Of a DNA stretch of 64,000 bases, positions 16,269 through 23,963 are shown piece after piece. The stretch is taken from positions 1 through 64,000 of the forward strand of contig NZ_AUDI01000012.1 in assembly GCF_000425385.1 (NCBI RefSeq), read 5' to 3'. The notes under the pieces are model-generated. The model was given only the letters and a program-made list of their open reading frames with translations, had not been told where the DNA came from and made no database searches. This stretch comes from Pseudoduganella violaceinigra DSM 15887 (lineage in GTDB: Bacteria > Pseudomonadota > Gammaproteobacteria > Burkholderiales > Burkholderiaceae_D). The position numbers and the translations under genes were made by a program. The stretch's first letter is position 1. Every line of letters begins with the position of its first letter.

Positions 16269-17056
16269 ATCAACTTTCCTTTCAAGCGCTCCAGCAGCTC
16301 CGCACGCACGCTGGCCGGCGCCGTTGCGGCCACCTTGGTCAGTGCGTCGGCGCGCCAGGCGCTGCGTGCCAGCACCGACCAGACGCCCGCTTGCGGCGAG
16401 CTTCCGGCTGGCGCGATGATGTCGGCGGGGAAGGTGTCGCCGCCATCAGCGGACACCTGCGACGTGGCGAAGGCCGCGTTGCGCAGCGTGCCGCAGGGGC
16501 GCACGGCGCCATCCTCGCCGCGCAGGACAAGCGGTAAATCGAGCCCGCCGAAGACGCGCAGATCGCCGCCGGCATTGATCCAGCCGGCCGCCGCTCCGGC
16601 GCGGCGCATGGCGCGGCAGGCCAGGTCGACCGCGAAGCCTTTGGCGATGCCGTCGAATACCAGGCGTACCGGCCGCCGCAGGCGTACCGCATTGCCCCGC
16701 AGTTCCACGTCCTGGGCCGTGCCGCATGCCAGCGCGGGCCGGCCGCCGTGGTCGGGCAGGCTGCCGCGCAGCACTTGCGCGCCGCCGATGGTGAAGTTGA
16801 AATAGCCGCCGCTGGCCGTCATCAGGCCGCGCGCAAGGCGCAGCAGCCGCGCGCTATCGGGATGCACGGCGATCCAGCCGCCATCGCTGGCGTTGATGCG
16901 CGACAGCTCGCTGGCCGGGTCCTGGAAGCTCCACAGCTCCTGCGCCTGCGCCAAAACGGAAAAAGCCGCCTCGATGGCGGCCAGACCCGCGCCGCCGCAG
17001 GCCCCCGCCTCGACGAAGGTGCCCAGCGCGGGGCGCATGCGCCGTACTGCGTCCAT
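16265..17056 (-). CDS. apbE: FAD:protein FMN transferase (ApbE)
   Basis: ApbE moves FMN from FAD onto a Thr or Ser of extracytoplasmic flavoproteins. The 263-residue product has the family motifs: the opening MRPALGTFVEA, DGIAKG at 135-140 (flavin and Mg binding), INAGGD at 160-165 and DALTKV at 237-242. I start at ATG 17056, which overlaps the stop of the FMN-binding gene by one base. The longer frame upstream lies inside that gene. Unusually, there is no signal peptide or lipobox, although ApbE normally works in the periplasm. Its substrate is almost certainly the FMN-binding protein encoded just upstream. Confidence 0.9.
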   Translation of the reverse strand: MDAVRRMRPALGTFVEAGACGGAGLAAIEAAFSVLAQAQELWSFQDPASELSRINASDGGWIAVHPDSARLLRLARGLMTASGGYFNFTIGGAQVLRGSLPDHGGRPALACGTAQDVELRGNAVRLRRPVRLVFDGIAKGFAVDLACRAMRRAGAAAGWINAGGDLRVFGGLDLPLVLRGEDGAVRPCGTLRNAAFATSQVSADGGDTFPADIIAPAGSSPQAGVWSVLARSAWRADALTKVAATAPASVRAELLERLKGKLI

Positions 17057-17595
17057 CAGGTCTTGAGGAACATCTGCTGGATCACCAGCATGCGTTTGAC
17101 GCCGTCCATCACATTGCGGCACGACAGGGTGGCGCCGCTGATGTTCTGGATATCCTGGTCCAGCTTGAAGGGATCGGACAGCGATTTGCCGGCGAACTGC
17201 TTGCGCCAGGACTGCTCGCGCACCTGGCCGCCGTGCGTTTCGCGGTAGCTCATGATTTCGACGCCGATCACCTTGCCGTCCGCGCCGATGGCGGTGGCGT
17301 AGGTGATGAACTCATGCTTGCCGATCACCTCGTCGACCATCAGCCAGCCCTGCAGCTTGCCGTTCTTTTCGGCGCGCCACAGCTTCATTTCATCCGTGCG
17401 TTGCCGCACACCGGCAGCGGCCTTGATGCGGTCGCGCTGCTCGCCGCTGAATTTCAGCGTTTGCTCGCTGAACTGGGCGCCGGGGAACAGCTGCTCCTGC
17501 GCCTGCGCCGCCGTCAGATAGTCGGTGGCATAGGCGGTGGGGCCGGCCAGTACGGCGACCGGCAGGAAGAAGGCGCTCCAGCGATGTGCGGTCAT
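17056..17595 (-). CDS. Periplasmic FMN-binding (flavinylated) protein
   Basis: The 179-residue protein has a Sec signal peptide (residues 1-23, ending TAYA) and an FMN_bind domain. The flavinylation motif is SGATLS at residues 153-158, so Ser158 is the predicted attachment site for the phosphoester-linked FMN. The preceding segments DGKVIGVEIMSYRETHGG and the conserved D-I-Q-N-ISGAT are as in RnfG/NqrC-like domains. It would shuttle electrons in the periplasm. The gene is followed by its modifying enzyme ApbE and preceded, 11 bases away, by an outer-membrane barrel gene. Confidence 0.9.
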   Translation of the reverse strand: MTAHRWSAFFLPVAVLAGPTAYATDYLTAAQAQEQLFPGAQFSEQTLKFSGEQRDRIKAAAGVRQRTDEMKLWRAEKNGKLQGWLMVDEVIGKHEFITYATAIGADGKVIGVEIMSYRETHGGQVREQSWRKQFAGKSLSDPFKLDQDIQNISGATLSCRNVMDGVKRMLVIQQMFLKT

Positions 17596-17606
17596 CGTGC
17601 TCTCCG

Positions 17607-18494
17607 TTAGAAGTTGTAGCCGACCTTCAGGCGCAGCTCGTTCTTGGTGCGCTCGATCAGGTGCAGCTGGCGCTCAGGCTGGCCCTCGTAACGCTCGCCG
17701 CCGCCGCGCAGCTGGCGGAACACGGTCAGGGTTGCCCACCATTGCTTGCCGCCGTAGTGCAGGGACGGGCCGCCGAAGACGGACCAGCGCTCCTGGCCAA
17801 CTTCGGTTTCATATTCGTTCTCGAACAGGACTTCGCCGCCAGCATACCAGCCCGGTGCGAAACGGTAGGACAGGCCGGTGCCGATCTTGGTCGAGATTTC
17901 CATTTCCGGCTTGGTCGGCCAGTCGAAGCCTTCCGGCAGGTTGTCGATCGCGTAGCGCTTTTCATGCGCCGCGCGCAGGCCGATGTTGCCGACCCAGGTC
18001 AGCTGGCCTTCCAGGAAGTACTTCTGCGCCTGCAGCTGCGCTTCGAATTCCAGTTCGCGCTTGCGCTGGCCCGAATGCACGTCCAGGCGGCCGTACTCGA
18101 AGGAGGTGTAGGCGGACAGGCCGAAATCGTCCTTGGCCGGGCTGAGGAAGTTGTACTTGGTGGCGACTTCAAAGCCTTGCAGGCGCAGGTTGGAGTCGAT
18201 GTCCTTCGGCAGGTAGCCGTCGATCAGCAGGCCCTGGCTTTTCACCGCCAGGCCGTTCACTTCAGCCGACACCTGGAAGCGGTCGGTCACGCCGTATTCG
18301 ATTTCGGTCTTGGTATCGACCGCGCGGTAATGGCCGCTGCCCTTGTTGTTACGCTGGGTGACCCACTGGTAAAACTCGCCGCTGCCTTTGGGTAGCACTT
18401 CGGAACCGCGGACATAGCCGAACAGGTTTTCATCCGCTACGGCGGGCAGGGCGGCAGCCAGCAGGCCGGCCGCCAACAAGAGGTGTTTGCGCAT
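17607..18494 (-). CDS. Outer-membrane beta-barrel protein (DUF6662-like)
   Basis: I start at ATG 18494 because it opens directly on a signal peptide (MRKHLLLAAGLLAAALPAVA). The 275-residue mature part is made of alternating amphipathic strands such as TEIEYGVTDRFQVSAEVNGL and ends in LRLKVGYNF, with the terminal Phe that the BAM machinery recognises. It is therefore an integral outer-membrane barrel. The resemblance to the DUF6662 family is from memory of its N-terminal ENLFGYVRGSEVLPKG. It is the first gene of the flavin operon and stands 36 bases downstream of a Fur-box-like site, so a role in iron-linked transport or electron exit is plausible. Confidence 0.75.
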   Translation of the reverse strand: MRKHLLLAAGLLAAALPAVADENLFGYVRGSEVLPKGSGEFYQWVTQRNNKGSGHYRAVDTKTEIEYGVTDRFQVSAEVNGLAVKSQGLLIDGYLPKDIDSNLRLQGFEVATKYNFLSPAKDDFGLSAYTSFEYGRLDVHSGQRKRELEFEAQLQAQKYFLEGQLTWVGNIGLRAAHEKRYAIDNLPEGFDWPTKPEMEISTKIGTGLSYRFAPGWYAGGEVLFENEYETEVGQERWSVFGGPSLHYGGKQWWATLTVFRQLRGGGERYEGQPERQLHLIERTKNELRLKVGYNF

Positions 18495-18529
18495 TGAACT
18501 GGATTCATGAAATTGAGAAATGCGCAATA

Positions 18530-18548
18530 ATAAATGCGAATCATTACC
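18530..18548 (-). promoter_or_regulatory. Fur-box-like operator
   Basis: On the minus strand this 19-base site reads GGTAATGATTCGCATTTAT and matches 12 of 19 positions of the Fur consensus GATAATGATAATCATTATC. The first half is nearly perfect (TAATGAT intact). It lies 36 bases before the ATG of the outer-membrane barrel gene, in the short gap after the receiver gene. It can therefore only serve the flavin operon. If functional, the operon is repressed by iron. Confidence 0.5.
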
Positions 18549-18568
18549 AACTCAAGTTGTGGAAACCC

Positions 18569-19369
18569 TTACTCGGACAGGATGTTGCCGATCGCCGCGA
18601 CCAGCTGCTGTGGGTCGAGCGGGTGCGACAGCAGGGCGCGGCGCCGGCCGGCGCCGAGCGTGCCCAGGTCGTCGTCGTCGTCGGGCCGTATCACCAGCAC
18701 CGGCAGGCCGGGCGCCATGTCCAGCGCATCCGCGAGGAAGGACAGGCGGCCCGCCTCCAGCAAACCCAGTTCGCAGATCAGCAGGTCGTAGCGGTGGCTG
18801 TCGAGCAGAACGCCGGCATCCTTGGGGTTGGCTGCGGTACTGAGCGCGTAGCCGCTATGGGCCAGGATGGCCGCTACCAGGCCGGCATTCTCGGGCGCCG
18901 CGTCGAGCAGCAGCAGGCGGCCCCGTCCCGCCGCAGGTTCCGCGGCGGCCGCCGGGCTTGCGGCCGGCGCGGGCGCGGCGGGCCCGGCCCCGGCGCGCAG
19001 GTGGGCGGGCAGGAAGCTCTCCAGCGAGGGAATCAGGACATCCGGCTCCATCGATTTGGGCAGGCAGCCGGAAAAACCGGCGCGGCGCAGCGCGGCGCAG
19101 CCGTCGGTGACGGGCAGCGCGCTGGCGGCCAGGATAGGGATACGGCGGGTGGAGGGATCGGCGCGCAGGCGCGCCACCACGCCCAGCCCGTCGATCTTCG
19201 GCAAGTGCAGGTCGCACAGGATCAGGTCCGGCTTCTCGCGCAAGGCCAGCTGCACGCCCATGTCGCCGTCGCTTGCGCACAGGGCTTGGTAGCCATAGGC
19301 TTGCAGCAAATACGTCACCAGGTCCATATTCGCCTGGTTGTCTTCGATGATCAGGACGCGGGCCGGCAT
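18569..19369 (-). CDS. Dual-receiver response regulator
   Basis: The 266-residue protein consists of two receiver domains joined by an Ala/Pro-rich linker (about residues 122-145). The first (1-120) is canonical: IIEDN at the acidic pocket, phosphoacceptor Asp53 in LCDLHLPKIDG, and a Lys after the fifth strand (LPKS). The second is degenerate: where the phosphorylated Asp should be it has Glu (LLICELGLLEAG), so it probably cannot be phosphorylated normally. There is no output domain, so it acts by protein contact. It overlaps the 3' end of the kinase gene by 19 bases. Confidence 0.88.
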   Translation of the reverse strand: MPARVLIIEDNQANMDLVTYLLQAYGYQALCASDGDMGVQLALREKPDLILCDLHLPKIDGLGVVARLRADPSTRRIPILAASALPVTDGCAALRRAGFSGCLPKSMEPDVLIPSLESFLPAHLRAGAGPAAPAPAASPAAAAEPAAGRGRLLLLDAAPENAGLVAAILAHSGYALSTAANPKDAGVLLDSHRYDLLICELGLLEAGRLSFLADALDMAPGLPVLVIRPDDDDDLGTLGAGRRRALLSHPLDPQQLVAAIGNILSE

Positions 19370-20712
19370 TTGAGTGCGAGGGTGAATGTGCTGCCCTTGC
19401 CGAAGTCGCTGCTGAAGAACAGCGAGCCGCCCAGCAGGTTGGCCAGGTTCTGGCTTAGATAAAGGCCGAGGCCGGCGCCTTCCGCATGCCGGGTCGACGT
19501 GTTGTCCAACTGCGAAAAGGCCTGGAACAGCTTGGCCTGGTCCTCAGCCTTGATGCCGCTGCCGCTGTCGGTCACGCTGAATTCCGTGATCAGCGCCTGG
19601 TCATCGTCGGTGCGCTGCGACAAGGCCAGCTTGACCATGCCCTTCTCGGTAAATTTGATGGCGTTGTTGGCCAGGTTGATCATGATCTGGGCCAGGGCGC
19701 GGCGGTCGGACTGCAGGACGATGGGCTGTTCCGGCATTTCGATGAAGACCTCCAGGCCTTTCTGGGCGGCCAGCGGACGCAGGGTCTCGGCCACTTCGCC
19801 CATCAACTGCTGGCAGTGCACCGATTCCAGCGACAGGGTGACCTTGCCCGCTTCGATCTTGGCCACGTCGAGGATATCGTTGATCAGCGAAAGCAGGTGG
19901 CGCGCACTGGAGCGGATGGTGTTGAGCTGGCGGTCCTGTTCGTCGGTCAGCGGGCCGGGTAGCTTCATCAGCAGGGCGCCGGTAAAGCCGATGATGGCGT
20001 TCAGCGGCGTGCGCAGTTCGTGCGACATATTGGCGATGAAGGCCGACTTCATGCGGCTCGCCTCGGCCAGCTCCAGGTTCTTCAGCGCGATTTCGCGGTT
20101 GATGGTTTCCAGCTCGCCGGCATGGTGGGCCAGGCGCATATTCAGTTCGATCACCTGGCGCTCGCGCGCCTGCAGCTCGCTGTTGACCTGCACCGCCTGT
20201 TCGTAGGTCGAGATCAGCAGGTCCAGGATCTGCTGGCGCTCGGCGTTGATAAAGTGCTTCTGGTCGCCCAGGTAGAGGGCGATGCCGACTTCCATGCTGG
20301 AATTCTTGCGCAGCTTCTGGTTGACCAGCATCTGGCCGATGCGGTTCAGCAGGTAGTCGTCGGCGTAAGGCTTGCGGATGAAGTTGTCGGCGCCGCATTC
20401 GATGCCGCGGATGATGTCCCGGGGATCGGTCAGCGAGGTGACCAGGATCACCGGAATATCGCGCAGGGCCGGGTCGGCCTTGATGGCGCGGCACAGCTCA
20501 TAGCCGTTCATCTCCGGCATGACGATGTCCGACAGGACCAGGTGCGGCTTGTGTTCGTTGATGTCGGCCAGGGCCAGCTTCCCGTTGGCAGCCACCCTGG
20601 CGTGATAAGCCGAGGACTGGATCAGCCGGCGCAGGCGTTCGGCCTGGGTCGGACTGTCTTCCACGATGAGGATTTCCATCTCATCGGGTGCGATATCGTA
20701 GCTGGAGTCCAA
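19351..20712 (-). CDS. Receiver-histidine kinase hybrid (soluble)
   Basis: Order of domains in the 453 residues: receiver (10-130, phosphoacceptor Asp62 in LVLSDIVMPEMNG), a helical linker (about 150-215), HisKA with His231 in NMSHELRTPLNAI, and an HATPase domain with the N and G boxes (MINLANNAIKFTEKG and GAGLGLYLSQNLA). There is no membrane segment or periplasmic sensor. The N-terminal receiver probably takes the signal from another kinase and gates this one. The overlapping dual-receiver gene is its likely partner. Confidence 0.9.
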   Translation of the reverse strand: MDSSYDIAPDEMEILIVEDSPTQAERLRRLIQSSAYHARVAANGKLALADINEHKPHLVLSDIVMPEMNGYELCRAIKADPALRDIPVILVTSLTDPRDIIRGIECGADNFIRKPYADDYLLNRIGQMLVNQKLRKNSSMEVGIALYLGDQKHFINAERQQILDLLISTYEQAVQVNSELQARERQVIELNMRLAHHAGELETINREIALKNLELAEASRMKSAFIANMSHELRTPLNAIIGFTGALLMKLPGPLTDEQDRQLNTIRSSARHLLSLINDILDVAKIEAGKVTLSLESVHCQQLMGEVAETLRPLAAQKGLEVFIEMPEQPIVLQSDRRALAQIMINLANNAIKFTEKGMVKLALSQRTDDDQALITEFSVTDSGSGIKAEDQAKLFQAFSQLDNTSTRHAEGAGLGLYLSQNLANLLGGSLFFSSDFGKGSTFTLALKCRPAS

Positions 20713-20754
20713 GGCACCTCCAAAATGGTTGGGTGTTCAGACTATACCGTTTTT

Positions 20755-21468
20755 TTAGCCGCCTTGGAAACCGCCGTCACGATAGGTGACGACCAGGGTG
20801 TCGCGGTACCCGTGGCCGGATACAGGCTGGATCGGAGTGGATTCATGGATGACAGCCGCATCGTCGAGCAGCAGCATGGTCCAGGGCTCGGTCATGGTGA
20901 AGCGCTTGCCGTTCGGACCGTCGGCTTCGAACACGCGCGTCTCGCCGCCCTTGATGCCGTGGCGGCCGACCAGCAGCACGGCCACGAAGTCGACGCCGTC
21001 GCGGTGCGCCCCTTCCGGCGTGGGACGGCCGATGCCGTCGGTGGTGTCGATGCGGAACTGGTGGGCTTCCACATACCATGGGCCTTGGCCGCGCACCTGG
21101 CCGCAGGCCTGGCCGATGGCGGACAGCAGCTTCTGCCAGGCCGGATTGGCCGTGGTCCGCGCCTCGACCGGCTGGAACAGGCGGCGCATGCCGCCGTGCA
21201 GGGCGTTGTATTCGACCGGCTGCCAATGCGCGCGGTGTTCGACCTGTTCCAGCGCCAGGCCGTCCAGCACGAAGCAGGAATGGCGGCGGCGGCGATAACG
21301 GCCGCCATCCTTCAGATAGTTGTCCGGGGCCAGGCTGTCCCAGCTCGGGAGCATGGCGTTCAGTTCGTCCAGCGTGCAGCCGGCCAGGCTGGCCACGTCG
21401 GCCGGTTTGAGCAAGGCATAGCCTGCGCTGCGCAGGGTGTGGATCAATTGGGGCAGTGGCGTCATCAT
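20755..21468 (-). CDS. 2-oxoglutarate/Fe(II) dioxygenase (2OG-Fe_Oxy_2 family)
   Basis: The 237-residue protein belongs to the family whose studied members hydroxylate free amino acids such as L-isoleucine. The iron ligands are visible as HRDG (His and Asp) in PTPEGAHRDGVDFVAV and the distal His in AAVIHESTPI, followed by the oxoglutarate-binding Arg in GYRDTLVVTY. Conserved RYRRRRHSCF is also typical. Two ATGs are adjacent. The first (21468) is almost on top of the AGGAG and the second (21465) has slightly better spacing. It starts 13 bases after the TonB-receptor gene and is probably the fourth gene of that operon. Confidence 0.85.
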   Translation of the reverse strand: MMTPLPQLIHTLRSAGYALLKPADVASLAGCTLDELNAMLPSWDSLAPDNYLKDGGRYRRRRHSCFVLDGLALEQVEHRAHWQPVEYNALHGGMRRLFQPVEARTTANPAWQKLLSAIGQACGQVRGQGPWYVEAHQFRIDTTDGIGRPTPEGAHRDGVDFVAVLLVGRHGIKGGETRVFEADGPNGKRFTMTEPWTMLLLDDAAVIHESTPIQPVSGHGYRDTLVVTYRDGGFQGG

Positions 21469-21481
21469 GCTCCTATTGTAC

Positions 21482-23491
21482 TTAGAATGCGTGATTCAGG
21501 CTGAGGCGGAAAGACCGCGACTCGATGGGGTGGAAATGCACGTCTTCCCGCGGCGCGGCTTCGCCCTTCAAGCGCGATGCATAGAAGTAGTCGATGGCTG
21601 ACACCTGGCGGTTGGCGAGGTTGAATCCCTCCAGTTCCAGCGTGGTGCGGCCGGCCAGCTTGTAGGCCAGGCGGCCGTTGACCGTGGTGCTGGCCTTGGA
21701 GCGCACGGCATTGTCCTCCACCAGCGGGCGCGGACCGAACCAGCGCAGGCGCAGGGCGCCCGACCAGGGGCCGGATGGCGTGAACGTGGCGGCCAGCTGG
21801 GCCACGCCTTCCACCGCGCCGGGAATGCGGTCGCCTTCCCCGGCGGCGCGGCGGAAGCGGCCGCGCGCAAAGGCCAGGTCGGCGTCCAGCGACAGCCATT
21901 TGGCCGGTTTGTAATAGTTGGAGAATTCCACGCCGTAGCGGCGGCTCGGGCGGCCCGCTTCCGTGCTGCCCGCATCGCCGAGGTAGACCAGTTCCGAATC
22001 GAAGTCGAGGCGGTACAGCGCCAGCACCGTCTGCAGGCCCTTGAGCGCTTCGCTGCGCAGGCCGAATTCCAGGCCGCGCGAACGGGCCAAGGCGGTGGCC
22101 GGATCCTGCGCCTGCGTCACGCCGCGCGCATCGTTGCTGTGGAAACCGCGGCCCGCATTGAGGTAGAACTCCGTGCGCGACCAGGGGCCGAAGGCCAGGC
22201 TGACGCTCGGGCTGGCGAGCGTGTCGCCGGCGCGCGCTTGGCCGACGGCAAAGCGGTAGCGGTCCAGCCGCAGCCCGGCTTCGCCGCGCAGCCAGGGCGC
22301 GACGCGCAGGCGCTGCTGCAGATACAGGGCGGCGCTGCTTTCCACGATATGGTCGGCGCGCACGGTGCCAAGTACCTGCCGCGCTTCGGTATGCTGCAGG
22401 GCATTGAAGATATTGTCGTTCTGCGCCTGCGCGCCGAGCGTGGTGCTCCACGCCATGTCGTCGCTATGGTCATGCCAGCTGTGGCTTGCCTCAAAGCCGC
22501 TGGTGACGCGGCGGTCCGGCTGGGCGAACTGGTCGCCATGTACGGGATCGTCGAGGAAGTAGGTGAAGTTGGAGAACAGCTCCAGCCGGTTGTTGATCAC
22601 GTAGGCATTGGCGCGCGTGCTCTGCTTGTCGCCGCTGCGCGCCCAGGCGGCGGACAGGCTGTAGCGGCGCGCCTGGCCGCCGTCGGTCGGGTCGATGCCG
22701 TCGAAGCGTCCCAGCAGGCCGCTAGCCACGGCACGCTGCGGGATCTGGTCGGTGGCATGCCAGGCGCCGCGATAGGCCATGGCGGTGATGGCGTAGCCGT
22801 TGTTGGCGAAGCCCGCGCTGTAGCGCAGCACCGCGTTCAGCTTGCGGTAATTGTCGCCGCGCGTGAACGGGCCGTCGCTATGGGCCGTCTCCAGCGCATA
22901 CAGCAATGCGCCGCTGTCGCCGCTGTCCCCGCTCTCGCGCGAACCGGCCAGCAGGCCGCGGCCGTAGCCGTTCTGGCCCGCAGTGAGGCTGGCGCGGTCC
23001 TGCGGCAGGCGGGCAGCGTAATTGATCGCAGTCGCGCCGGCGGAAGAAAAGTCGCCGCTGCCGGCGTTGTATGGCCCCTTGCTGTAATCGAGCCTGGCCA
23101 CCAGTTCGGGGATGATGAAATTCAGGTCGGTCCAGCCCTGGCCATGGGCATGGCTGCGCTGGTTGACCGGCATCCCGTCCAGCGTGGTGCGCAGGTCGGT
23201 ACCGTGGTCCAGGTTGAAGCCGCGCAGGTAGAACTGGTTGGCCTTGCCCTCGCCGCTATGCTGGCTGGCCACCAGGCCGGGCGTCGCTTCCAGCAGTTCG
23301 CCGGGACGGTAAATGGTGCGCGCCTCCAGCTGGCGCTGGGAAACGCTGCCCATGCCGGCGGCATCGGCCACGCCGACCTGGCTGGCGCGGGCGCCTTCCA
23401 CCAGCACGCGCTGCATGAAGGGATCGTCGGCATGGGCCGCCGCCGGCGCCAGCAGGCAGGCGAATGCCAGCTTACGGGAGCGGCTGTTCAC
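21482..23491 (-). CDS. TonB-dependent outer-membrane receptor
   Basis: The 669-residue protein has a signal peptide (ending AAAHA), a plug domain at about 30-150 (the region ATPGLVASQHSGEGKANQFY, then RGFNLDHGTDLRTTLDGMPV), and a 22-strand-type barrel ending in SFRLSLNHAF with terminal Phe. Such receptors import metals, siderophores, sugars or peptides using TonB energy. No ligand-specific motif is evident. The start lies 20 bases inside the preceding DUF6702 gene, so translation is coupled. Confidence 0.92.
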   Translation of the reverse strand: MNSRSRKLAFACLLAPAAAHADDPFMQRVLVEGARASQVGVADAAGMGSVSQRQLEARTIYRPGELLEATPGLVASQHSGEGKANQFYLRGFNLDHGTDLRTTLDGMPVNQRSHAHGQGWTDLNFIIPELVARLDYSKGPYNAGSGDFSSAGATAINYAARLPQDRASLTAGQNGYGRGLLAGSRESGDSGDSGALLYALETAHSDGPFTRGDNYRKLNAVLRYSAGFANNGYAITAMAYRGAWHATDQIPQRAVASGLLGRFDGIDPTDGGQARRYSLSAAWARSGDKQSTRANAYVINNRLELFSNFTYFLDDPVHGDQFAQPDRRVTSGFEASHSWHDHSDDMAWSTTLGAQAQNDNIFNALQHTEARQVLGTVRADHIVESSAALYLQQRLRVAPWLRGEAGLRLDRYRFAVGQARAGDTLASPSVSLAFGPWSRTEFYLNAGRGFHSNDARGVTQAQDPATALARSRGLEFGLRSEALKGLQTVLALYRLDFDSELVYLGDAGSTEAGRPSRRYGVEFSNYYKPAKWLSLDADLAFARGRFRRAAGEGDRIPGAVEGVAQLAATFTPSGPWSGALRLRWFGPRPLVEDNAVRSKASTTVNGRLAYKLAGRTTLELEGFNLANRQVSAIDYFYASRLKGEAAPREDVHFHPIESRSFRLSLNHAF

Positions 23492-23963
23492 GGCGTTCGC
23501 GGTTGAAGACGATCGATGCCGTCGGGCGGCCGGGGCCGCTGACGTTGACGTTGTTGACTTGCTGCGGCAGGAAATCGGTCAGCACGCCGTCGACAAGAAC
23601 GGCGCCCGGCGGCAGCGCGGTCTTTTCGATTTCCTGGAATACGTTGATGCTGTCGATATTGGCCTGCATGCCGACCCACTGCAGCGGCAGGGGCTTGCCG
23701 CCGGCGCTGATGCGGAACTGCTTTTCAAGGTAGCGGCGGAACACGGCCTGGTCCTCCTCCAACCCAAGGTCAAACTGGCGCTGGTACAGATTCATCAGCA
23801 GCGCTTCCACATCATGCGCTGTGTAAGTATGCACCACCTCCGTGCTGCCTGTGCGCGGGTTGAAGCTGATCTCCGTCAAGCCGACGTGGAAATTATGGGC
23901 GTGGGCGGCGGCGCTGCACCAGAGCAGCGCCGCCGCCAGGACGGCTTTGCAACGCATCATCAC
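23472..23963 (-). CDS. DUF6702 family secreted protein
   Basis: 163 residues with signal peptide (MMMRCKAVLAAALLWCSAAAHA) and a mature domain opening HNFHVGLTEISFNPRTGSTEV. The strongly conserved pattern of His near the new N-terminus and the TAHDVEALL helix agrees with DUF6702, a periplasmic family of unknown role that accompanies M1 peptidases and TonB receptors. It overlaps the peptidase gene by four bases and the receptor gene by 20, so the three are translationally coupled. The exposed N-terminal His pair after cleavage could bind a metal, which is only an inference. Confidence 0.8.
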   Translation of the reverse strand: MMMRCKAVLAAALLWCSAAAHAHNFHVGLTEISFNPRTGSTEVVHTYTAHDVEALLMNLYQRQFDLGLEEDQAVFRRYLEKQFRISAGGKPLPLQWVGMQANIDSINVFQEIEKTALPPGAVLVDGVLTDFLPQQVNNVNVSGPGRPTASIVFNRERREQPLP

